From: Aurantiochytrium sp. KH105
Lineage: Eukaryota; Sar; Bigyra; Thraustochytrida; Thraustochytriidae
Direction: 5' to 3'
NCBI GenBank assembly: GCA_003116975.1
Contig: BGKB01000116.1
Location: forward strand, 1-64,000
DNA length: 64,000 bases
Positions 19,026 through 28,998 of the stretch are shown here, piece after piece; position 1 is the stretch's first letter; every line of letters starts with the position of its first letter. The translations under genes and the position numbers were made by a program. The notes under the pieces were generated by a model, which searched no databases, was not told where the DNA came from, and saw only the letters and a list, made by a program, of their open reading frames with translations.

Positions 19026-21314
19026 ATGAAGAAGCTCACTGCGCCCATGAAGCGGGTGACTCGTCCCCAACGCGCTGATCGTGTGCCTTCTTTCGAGCAA
19101 GACGCGGTCGATCAAGATGATGCTTCGCTCCGTTATCTTTCCCGCGGTGACGAGGTCGTCGACGAGCATGGGAACGAAGAAGAGGACAACGATGACCACA
19201 GAGATATGGCCGATCACACGTACAGAGAGAAACACGAAGGAGAACGTGATGAAGACGACGATGAGGACGGAAATCATCACGATGATCACAGCGGCGGAGG
19301 CAGAGGCGATGGCGATGGCGATGGCGTCAGTGGCGGGCACGAAGAAGAGGACAATGGTGACGAAGATGGCGACGGTGGCAGGAAAGAGGATGAGTCGCCT
19401 GAGGAAGAACGCCTGGAGAAAGGTCTCAGTGGGCAACGTGCGGCCAAGAAGGCGATCGAACTGATGCGGAACGGCATCAAAGACATTGAGTGCGTTGAAA
19501 ATCTTCTCGGGAGGGAGTGTGACCTTCATGCGTTCCGACCTATTGACAAATTTCTTCAAAATTATTTACAGTCTTGCCAAACGTGGTATCGGCGACGAAG
19601 GGGCCTTGGCGCTGGGAGAAGAGCTTGGTGCGAACACCTCGCTCGTTTCGTTGAAGTAAGCTTGCGTTTGAGCGGGATTTGGTTTGATGGAAGCGCGTGC
19701 ATATTTGCGCAAGGATAGAACCGGAGTGGTTCGAAATTGAATGCACTATTGCACAATGCCAGGAGGATACTGACTTGATGTGCTTGTCGCCACTACCCAG
19801 TCTCGAAATGAATGGGATTCATGGAGAGGGTGGCGTTGCTCTGGCCGAAGCCCTGCACCAGAACTCCTCGCTCACCACGCTTTCGTGAGTCAAAGCTTGT
19901 CTCGAGATTGATCGGGAAACCTGTGCCAAGAAAAGAGACTCTGGTAAAGGCAGCTGGATATGAGCGTCGTAACAACGGCGTAATCTAAAAATCATGATAC
20001 TGACGATCATTAATTTTGAATTAATGCAGTCTTAAGTGCAACAGCATTGGTGTCGATGGCGCGGTTGCTTTTGCTGACGCATTGAGCATGAACATCACAC
20101 TCTGCTCGCTGAAGTAAGTTCGATCAGACGTTTCAATCAAAAAAGCCCTCGTCCGATGATTGTCAGGATCCCCTGGTCAAGCACTGAGCTCTGGTGTAGT
20201 GTTGTTCGATGTCAAGGTGACACAAAGTAAAGAGAGGGTCTCTTGGAAAAATAGTTGATCGAATACTTACAGGGCTCGCTTATTGTCACGGCTTCAATAG
20301 TCTTGGAAGCAAGCCTCACGAGAACCGCAATAACATTGGGGACGATGGGGTCTTAGTGCTTGTCGATGCTCTGGGCGAGAATGCAGTACTCACATCCTTG
20401 GAGTAAGTTAGCGTCTCGAGAGAGGTGCAGAGGACTTGTGACGACACTCTCTGGGCTGTATCACAAATCTACATTGCTGACATCTCGATTTATCACACTG
20501 CCAACACACAGTCTTAGCTTCAACAGCATCACCGAGGTTGGCGCCAAAGCAATTGCAGGCTTGCTCATCACAAACACGTCGCTGCAACTTCTCAGGTAAG
20601 TTCTGATTCTTGATAATGGGCAACAAGGCGGCATACGTTGATTTCTGCGTGAAAAAAGGCAGGTGGGCGTTCGTAGCGAAGAGCAGAGAGGCGAGACTGC
20701 GCCGAGACGATGGCGACGACGACATGAGGGTGGACACTGACAGCAATTTTGCGCTCTTCAATGAATGCCATGCCACGATCATTATGCACAGTCTTGAGGA
20801 AAACAACATCGGCGATGATGGCGCCATTGGGCTTAGGGAAGGCTTGGCCAAGAACATCTCGCTTTCATCTTTGAAGTATGTTGGTTCGGCTGGGCTGTCC
20901 TGCGTCTGATTGGAGGCAAGACTTTCGATTGGAGACAAGAAGGCGGCATGCGTGGATGTTTGCGTGAAGGCAGGTGGGCGCTCGTGACGGAAAGCATAAT
21001 GGCGAAATGGCGCGAAGACGGCGAAGGCGACATAAGTGTGGACACTGACAGCCATTTCGCGCTCATCAATGAATGCCACACCACAATCATCATGCGCAGT
21101 CTTCAGGAAAACAACATCGGCGACTCAGGCGCCGTTGGGCTCGGGGAAGGCTTGGGCAAGAACAGCTTGCTTACGTCTTTGGAGTAAGTTGGTTCAATTG
21201 TGTAGTTCGGAGGTTTGATTGGAGGCAAGAAGATATCATGCGTAGACTTCTGCGTGAAAGTAGGCAAGTGGGCGCTCGTGGCGGAGGAATAAGACGGGAC
21301 TGCGCCAAGACGAA

Positions 21315-21365
<51 letters not shown>

Positions 21366-24300
21366 ATGAGGGTGGACACTGACAGTCATTTCGCGCTCAT
21401 CAATGAATACCATGCCACAATCATCATGCACAGTCTTGGTTACAACAGCATTGACCCAATTGGCGCCGTTGGGCTCGGGCAAGGCTTAGACAAGAACATC
21501 TCGCTTTCATCTTTGAAGTAAGTTGGCTCGGTTGTGTTGTCCTGCGTTTAATTGGAGGCGAGACCTTAAAATGGAGGCAAGAAGGCGCCATGCGCGGATA
21601 TCTGCGTGAAGGATGGCAGGTGCGCGTTGTGGCGGAGAGCAGAAAGGTGGGACTATGCCAAGACGATGGCGACGGCGACATGAGGGTCGACACTGACAGC
21701 CATACGCGCTCATCAATGAATGCTATGCCACAATCATCATGCAGTCTTGAGGGAAACAACATCGGCGACGACGGCGCCGTTGGGCTCGGGGAAGTCTTGG
21801 GCAAGAACAGCTCGCTTACGTCTTTGAAGTAAGTTAGTCCGGTTGTGTTGTCCTGTGTTTGATTGGAGGCAATACTTTCCATTGGACGCGAAAAGGCGGC
21901 ATCCGTGAACTCCCGTGTGAAAGATGGCAGGTGCGCGTTTGTGGCGGTGATCGGAAAGATGGGCCTGCGCCAAGACGACGGCGACGGCGACATGATGGTG
22001 GACACTGACAGCCATTTCCCGCTCATCAATGAATGCAATGAATGCTATGCCACATCAAATTACCATGCACAGTCTTGAAGGAAACAACATCGGCCCAGAT
22101 GGCGCCGTTGGGCTCGGGGAACACTTAGGCAAGAACAGCTCGCTTACGGAACTGAAGTAAGTTGATTCGGCTGTGTTGTCCTGCGCATGATTGGAGGCCA
22201 GACTTGGGATTGGGGGCAAGATAACGGCATGCGAAGATTTCTGCGTGAAGGATGGCAGGTGCGCGTTCGTGGCGGAGAGCAGAAAGGCGGGACGACGCGA
22301 AGACGACGGCAACAGCGATTTGAGGGTGGGCACTGACAGCCATTACGCGCTCATCAATGATTGTCATGCCACAACCATCATGCACAGTCTTGGTTACAAC
22401 AAGATCGGCCCAGATGGCGCCGTCGGGCTCGGGGAAGGCTTGGGCAAGAACAGCTCGCTCACAGAACTGAAGTTAGTTGATTCGATCGTGTTGTCTTGCG
22501 TTCGGTTAGAGGCAATACATTTAATTGGAGGCAAGGAGGCGGCATGCGTGGATTACTGCGTGAAGGATGGCATGGCAGGTGGGCGTTCATGGCGGATATC
22601 AGAAAGGTGGGCCTGCGCCAAAACGGCATCGACGGCGACGGCGACAGCGACATGAGGGTGGGCACTGACAGCCATATTTCGCTCATCAATGAATGCCATG
22701 CCACGAACATCATGCACAGTCTTGAACAAAACAACATCGGCGACGATGGCGCCGTTGGGCTCGGGAAAGCTTTGGGCGAGAATAACTCGCTTACGTTTTT
22801 GAAGTAAGTTGGCTCGGTTGTGTTGTCCGGAATCTGATTGGAGGCCAGTCTTTCCACTGGACGCGAAAAGGCGGCATGCGTGGAATTCTGCATGAAGGAT
22901 GGCAGGTGCGCGTTCGTTGCGGAGAGTTTATGACCTGGAGTGCGCCAAGACGATGGCGACGGCGACATAATGTTAGACACTGACAGCTAATACGCGCTCG
23001 TCAATGGATGCTATGCCACGATCATCATGCACAGTCTTTATTGGAACAGATCGGCGACGANCTTGCGCTCTGAGTGTTGCTGACGCCCCGTTCAATGATT
23101 GACAGTGAGGCTGGCTGGGTCTCTGCTGCAATGGCTGGCTGTGGCTGCCAGTGAGGCAAATGACTGGCAAAGCTGATTCTGCATTTGCAAGCCGCATTGC
23201 TCGACTACGACTGACTAGCTATTGTCGAAAGCGCCCGAATCACCCCGTGCCGCGAACTTGCACTGAATAGCAGCCTGGCAGGCCAAACAGCAAGTCCAAG
23301 GAGTGATTCTGCACTTGCGATGGGCGGTTCTGCACTTGCAAATGTGTCGAGCAGCACTTGCAATCTGCAGCTGTGTGTAGTGCCTATGCCCCGCTCAGTA
23401 TTGACAGTAAGGCGGGGTGCGGCTGCTCACTGCTGCAATGACTGGATAATAGTAGAGCAAATGACTGGCTGCCACTTGCAAGCTGAATTGCTCGACTTGC
23501 TGAATAGCTATCAGAGACACTTGGAACAGGAAAACAGCCCTATTTGACAAGCGATTGAACGGTGAGTTCGTGGAGACGCGACCGTGCGGAAGACGCCGCA
23601 ATTGTCAAATTTCTGCGCGAGTTTTCTGCGCAAGTTTGCCCCCCGAGTAATAAATCAGTGCTAAAAACGCACTTCAGATACACAGTCTTGAGAGAAATAA
23701 CATCGGCCCAGATGGCGCCATTGGGCTCGGGGAAGGCTTGGGCAAGAACAACTCGCTTATGTCTTTGAAGTAAGTTGATTCGGTTGTGTTGTCCTGCGTT
23801 CGATTGGAGACAATACTTTGAATTGGAGGCAAAAAGGTGGCATGCGTAAATTTCTGCGTGAAGGAAGGCAGGTGGGCGTTCGTGGCGGAGAGCAGAAAGG
23901 CGGGACTGCGCCAAGACGACGGCGACGGCGACAAGAGGGTGGACACTGATAGCCATTTCGCGCCTATCAACGAATGCGATGAATGCCATGCCACAATCAT
24001 CATGCACAGTCTTCGCGCGAACAAGATCGGCGACGATGGCGCCGTTGGGCTCGGGGAAGGTTTAGGTAAAAGCAGCTCGCTTTCATCTTTGAAGTAAGTT
24101 GGTTCGGCTAAGTTGCCCTGCGTTCGATTGTAGGCAAGATTTGGGATTGGGGGCAAGAAGGCGGCATGCGTGGATTTCTGCGTGAAGGATGAAAGGTGCG
24201 CGTTCGTGGCGGGGAGCAGAAAGGCGGGACTGCAGCGTGCCGACGGCGAAGGCGACATAAGTGTGGACACTGACAGCCATTTCGCGCTCATCAATGAATG

Positions 24301-27300
24301 CCACACCACAATCATCATGCGCAGTCTTCAGGAAAACAACATCGGCGACTCAGGCGCCGTTGGGCTCGGGGAAGGCTTGGGCAAGAACAGCTTGCTTACG
24401 TCTCTAAAGTAAGTTGGTTCAGTTGTGTCGTCTGGGGTCTGATTGAAGGCAAGACTTTGGATTGGAGGCAAGAAGGCGGCATGCGTGAAATTCTGCGTGA
24501 AGGGTGGCAGGTGCGCGTTTGTGGCGGAGAGCAGAAAGGCGTGACTGCGCCAAGACGACGGCGAAGGCGACATGAGGGTGAACACTGACGGCAACTTCGC
24601 ACTCATCAATGAATGCAATGCCGCAATCAATCATCATGCACAGTCTTCGATACAACAACATTGGCGACTCGGGCGCCGTTGGGCTCGGGGAAGCCTTGGG
24701 CAAGAGCTGCTCGCTGACGGAACTGGAGTAAGTTGGTCCGGTTGTGTTGTCTTGCGTTTGATCGGAGGCAAAACTCTGCATTGGTGCAAGAAGGCGGCAT
24801 GCGTGGATTTCTACGTGAAGGACGGAAGGCATGCGTGGATTTCTGCGTGAAGGATGGCAGATGCGCGCTCGTGGCGGAGTAGAAAGGCGGGACTTTGCCA
24901 AGGCAACGGCGACGGCGACATAAGAGTAGATACTGACAGCAATTTCGCGCTCATCAATGAATGCAATGGATGCCATGCCACAATCTTCATGCACAGTCTT
25001 CAGCAAAACAACATCAGCGTTGCTGGTGAGATGTCGATTGTGGAAGCTCTCTTGACTGAGAATGATGGTCTACGTGAAATATCGTACGTTGCCTTTGGGC
25101 ATCACTTTTGCCTTGGACAAAGTCTTGAATTTCTGCATACTAAAATTTTCCGTCCTCTTGTGTTAGTGGCCTGCCTGATCTCCCGTCAATTAAATGGTCT
25201 ACGCTGCTCAGAACTTCGAAAGGCGATGCTCGGATGAAGCGAATCCATGAGTATCTTTTCGATAGGAATGAAGAGAAATGGACCTCGGCCGCGCATGAGT
25301 TGGCCAGGACACTTGCACATATCTTCGCGTGTTTTCTTATCATTCTCACTCAAGATTACGCGGAGATGCAGGAGACGCAGATGCGTCTCGAGAACCCTAA
25401 TTTTTGGCTATTGAAGCACGAAAGTGCGTACGAAAAGGAGAAAGAGGGACAGGATGAAGACGCCGATCTTCCATTGATCCATGCACTGTTTGACTGTCAC
25501 GCGACAACAACGCATTACTCGCTTCCGCTACGCTTTTGCGATGAAGTTCTTATGAAGTGTCTGTCTCTCAAAGATGGTCTCCTGTTGATGAAGGCTGAAG
25601 ACGACGGTGGCCGAACGGTTCGTTCACTTGCGCTCACTAATAAGAATACCAAGGGGTGGGCCAAAACGTATGGCACATATCTCAATCGTTACAGTGTCAT
25701 GGAAGGTCCTCCAGTTCATGAATCCAAAACATGTGCGGTTCACTTTGCGACGAACATCCTAACAAACAGAGCTGTGGCGCTCAAGATCATGCGTAAAAAA
25801 GACCAGTACGATCGCGAGATTGTTGCACGCACAGCTGGAGACGGCGGAGATGCGAATCTTGAAGGCTGTTTGCCACTTCTTCACCGCAATGATCCGAAGT
25901 TCGCTGAGTGCCTAAACGATGAGCTGTGCCTTGTGATGAAAGAGGCTCGCGCTCGCTTTTCGAAGCCATCAACACGGAGCGTTTTGCCGGCCGCGATCTG
26001 CAAAAGATCCGCACGATCGCGTACAAGATTGTTTCTGCGGTTCAAGAACTTCACCAAAGTGGTCGCATCCATGGCGACATAAAGCCACGCAATGTGGTGC
26101 GTGTCAGCGATCCCAAACTGCACACATTCTCAGATGAAGACAAAGGAGATCGTCTCCGCGTGCCAAAAAAGTGGCGATACAACGTGACGGGAGAGCAAAC
26201 TGAGGACATCATCAAAGAAGAAGAGTGGCAACTCATCGATTTGGACGCATCGGCACCAATTTCGACGCCGAAAAAGAAAAGTCTTGTCACGGAAAAGATG
26301 AGCACTGGCTATGCAGCCCCTGAATTGGCCAAATGGCATTTCCTGCACAAAGCAAACAAGGACAAGGCGCCCCAGGCCAACCCAGCGATTGATGTTTGGG
26401 GCTTTGGCGTGGTGCTCTTTCAGATGCTCACTGGCACGAAGCTGTTCATGGTCGATGAGTCAGACGACAATCTGGTGACAACTCGTGACAAGACGGAGCT
26501 CATGAACTGGCTTGTGCTGGACGACGAGCGCCTGCAACGTATCCAACGACGTGGTCGCGACACCACAGACGATGATAGTGACGACATGGCGGACACGTCC
26601 AACGAAAATGGCCTCAATGAGGGTGAAGACGAGATTGAGGCTGCCCGTGACCTCGTTCGTCTGTGCTTGCGTGGCGACCCGGAAGAGCGCATCACCGTCA
26701 AGCAGATCATTGAAGAGCATCCTTTCTTTGAGACATTTCAAGGGGGGCTGTGCGAGCCGAGAGATGAGGATGACATCGACGCAGATACTCCAGCTCGCGA
26801 GATTCGTGCAAGAACGAGAGCGCGATTCTCACGCCGCGTGATGAGCCTTCACAGGCGTGTTTTCTCAACGCGATTTAGTCTTTTCGGCCGCACAACACAA
26901 GCCCGACTGCACAGAAGTACGATTTCGAGCGAGTTCTACAAGCAACGTGCTCGCAACGATCTCATTAAGCTTCCCACATACCACTTCTTCCTATCGCACA
27001 TGCAGGTGCAGGCGGGGGGAATTGCCAAGGATCTTGCAGCTGGCCTTGAGCGCCACAGAATGTCATCTTGGATTGATATGAATGCTGCCGAGATCCACCT
27101 TCGAGGCATGCATCGCGGGGTGCTCTCATCGCAGCGCTTTGTGATGGTGCTCACCAAGGATGTACTTTTCCGGCCCTACTGTCTCGCAGAACTGCATTTT
27201 GCCGTTGAGTTCTTTGGCTCGACAGAGGATGGGCTGGCAAAGAAGATCTTTTTCATTGTCGAAGAAGATGAGCGGTTCGATCCATGGAAAGATGGCGACT

Positions 27301-28226
27301 TTCCGTGGCTTTATCCTTCCGAGGAATTTACTGCGGGCAACATCCAGTCGGATCGAGAAGAAGCTGGCGATGATGGCGCTTCCAGTCATAGCACAGGCCT
27401 GAGCAAGCTGAGCGCATGCAACTTTTGGTCAAAGAGGAAAGTCTATGTGGGTTCTTCTCGACGTGATTTACAGCCATTTGACAGCCACGAGGCGAATGCA
27501 GCAAGATCTGAATCTGAACTCGTGACTTTGCGCAAGTCATTGGACAAGCTAAAGTTACAGAACTGGAATGGAGAAATTGTAGGGTCAGAACAGATACTGT
27601 CCAATGCGAGAAAGGCCTTGGAAAGTTGCGTGAAGATACCCTATCGTCGTCGTCAGTTCGAAGAAGAGGAAATGCTGCGTGCCTTGGCACAGTGCGCAGG
27701 ATTCCAAGCCATCCCACGTCCCAAGGAAAAGTATTCTCCTGATGAGGAAGAGCTTCGGGTGGCAGTCGTGGGGAAAAAGAAGTCCAAGGCAGTCAAGAAA
27801 CTTGGAGTCAAGCTCGGTGAGCAAATCGGGCTTTCTGTGGATGACCAAGATCCTCACGTCATCGTGGTTGTACTCGAAAAAGATTGCTGGGACGAAGTGC
27901 AAAAGTTTTGGGAGAACCTGCGGGGTCAGTCCGAAGACGAAGGAGATGAAGAAGAAGAAGAAGAAGAAGAAGAAAAGGGACATCCCTTGCTGGCAGTTGC
28001 GGTCTGCGGTACTGAAGAGAAATGGGATTTCAAGGACCAGGATAACTTTGAACCTGCGCTCCGTGCAAGACTATTTGACCATCTTGAGGTGCTGACGTGG
28101 CGGGATGCTCCTGAAGTCGAACATCGGGATTCCAAGAATTACTACTTGGAGCACGAGGAGCCGGCGCTTTTACATGAGCTTTGCTCACGTGCGAAAAGGC
28201 TGCAACGGTCTTTTCTCAATGCCTAA
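19026..28226 (+). CDS. LRR-protein kinase-TIR multidomain protein, 19 exons, with apparent frameshift
   Basis: Model: 19026-19489, then LRR exons 19572-19655, 19801-19884, 20030-20113, 20301-20402, 20512-20595, 20792-20875, 21100-21183, 21434-21517, 21745-21828, 22073-22156, 22388-22471, 22720-22803, 23686-23769, 24010-24093, 24325-24408, 24644-24727, 24997-25083, and a last exon 25212-28226. All junctions are phase 2 with GT...AG borders. The acidic leader ends MRNGIKDI and joins the first LRR in frame. Each LRR exon encodes one 28-residue ribonuclease-inhibitor-type repeat (pattern NNIGDDGAVGLGE). The kinase has VALKIM, HGDIKPRN, a DLD in place of DFG, and GYAAPE. The TIR-like domain runs about 26967-27330 (YHFFLSHMQ...RPYCLAEL). 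The predicted length is about 1,642 residues once a one-base gap near 25939 is bridged. The start is uncertain: an in-frame ATG also lies at 18528. It is probably an intracellular sensor. Confidence 0.75.
21315..21365. repeat. GACGGC hexanucleotide run inside an LRR intron
   Basis: About eight GACGGC units expand a shorter GACGGCGAC motif found at the same place in sibling introns. Confidence 0.85.
23035..23061 (+). pseudogene. Broken LRR exon ending at an undetermined base
   Basis: The usual ATGCACAG acceptor is followed by TCTTTATTGGAACAGATCGG, which matches sibling exons but has lost one base (siblings have AACAAGATCGG). It then stops at the N at 23061, after which similarity to the array ends abruptly. 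It was left out of the gene model. Confidence 0.8.
23062..23685. other. Non-array sequence interrupting the LRR array, with internal direct repeat
   Basis: About 620 bp unrelated to the LRR units. It contains two imperfect copies of a roughly 140-bp segment, at about 23085-23230 and 23387-23520. They share blocks such as GCTGCAATG, GAGGCAAATGACTGGC / GAGCAAATGACTGGC and the stretch around ATTGCTCGACT. No coding potential is evident. It could be an insertion, or a misjoined contig given the N at its left edge. Confidence 0.7.
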
Positions 28227-28998
28227 ACGCATCTAAAATTGTTCTGTTTATTGCCTTTGTTACAAGAAATCGCGGTCGCCGCCTGAGGCCATGCTACTGA
28301 GAAGGAATCGAGTGTATCTTACCTTCAACTCGAGACCGTGTTGCCTTGTGTGCGCCATCTGAACAGGGGTTTAGCATGAGTGACAGCGGTCCAAACAAAT
28401 GAACTTGCTGGACATGGACATGTTATTCTTCGCTTTAAGCGCCTACCGTGTACAAAGAGAGCTACGTCGGACTCTGTTCTAGCAAAGAGAACGGTACTAT
28501 CCTCAGATAACAAACGAATGAAAAGAAGAATTTGGTTTCACAAAACGTGTAAGAGGTTCCGCTCCGTGGTGAGGATGAAACGGGAATTTAGAGATTGTAA
28601 GCTTCTCAAGCTGCTGCTTGGAGATTGCTTTTATGGTTGGTGTTTTTCGGGTCTGCCGGCTTCCGGCATCGACTTCGGTCGCTGCCTAGTTTGCTCGGCT
28701 CAGTAGTCCCAGATTGCAGGCCTACGGCTATCTTATGCTAGTCTGGTTCGGGGGCTGGTCCACGCTCCAGCGTGGACTTATGGCGCTGCCTTTTGCTTGC
28801 CACTAACTCCGCGTGATATCACGGGGCGGGGCCGATGCGGAGCCCGTTGTCCCTGCGTCGTGTCTCTCTAGAGCAGCTTGCCTCCTAGTTGACGATATTT
28901 TGGTGACTAAAAGCTTGGAAAAGAGGGAAATATCGTCAACTAGGTTATGGGCCTTGAACCGATCACCTGAAAGTACAATAGAATCGGTTCCTGACACA
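28227..28998. other. Intergenic region with palindromes before the gag-like relic
   Basis: Contains the 3' flank of the LRR-kinase-TIR gene, the near-palindrome GTCCACGCTCCAGCGTGGAC at about 28758-28778, the 12-bp palindrome CGTGATATCACG at 28811-28822, and a 17-bp inverted repeat listed separately. No gene is supportable. Confidence 0.55.
28884..28944. repeat. Perfect 17-bp inverted repeat with 27-nt loop
   Basis: Left arm CCTAGTTGACGATATTT (28884-28900) is exactly complementary to the right arm AAATATCGTCAACTAGG (28928-28944). It lies about 55 bp upstream of the first ATG of the gag-like relic and could be an element terminus or an RNA hairpin. Confidence 0.85.

Larger units (their letters stand above)
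20792..25083 (+). repeat. Tandem array of LRR exon + intron units, about 310-350 bp each
   Basis: Unit starts (first base of each LRR exon): 20792, 21100, 21434, 21745, 22073, 22388, 22720, 23035 (broken), 23686, 24010, 24325, 24644, 24997. Introns are alike across units, with shared blocks such as GGAGGCAAGAAGGCGGCATG, GTGGACACTGACAGCCATTT and CTCATCAATGAATGCCATGC. The five upstream LRR exons (19572-20595) have unrelated introns. Exon and intron were therefore amplified together, after an older set of LRR exons already existed. The units starting at 21100 and 24325 are almost identical over at least 150 bp. Confidence 0.92.

Noticed and set aside
18369-19559. Long minus-strand frame with many hydrophobic segments opposite the acidic leader of the LRR-kinase-TIR gene
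   Set aside because: Hydrophobic runs are the expected antisense of Asp/Glu codons (GAC, GAT, GAA), and the plus strand splices in phase with the LRR exons. A real membrane protein here cannot be fully excluded.
20792-25083. CRISPR-like appearance of regularly spaced repeats
   Set aside because: The repeat units are LRR exons with introns over 220 bp, not 25-40 bp repeats with unique spacers, and the genome is eukaryotic.
25212-25940. Treating the LRR gene and the kinase-TIR gene as separate genes with the latter starting at 25234
   Set aside because: A GTACGT...GCTCAG intron (25084-25211) joins the last LRR exon to the kinase exon in the correct phase, and the region before 25234 has no promoter-like gap. 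Transcript data could still overturn this.
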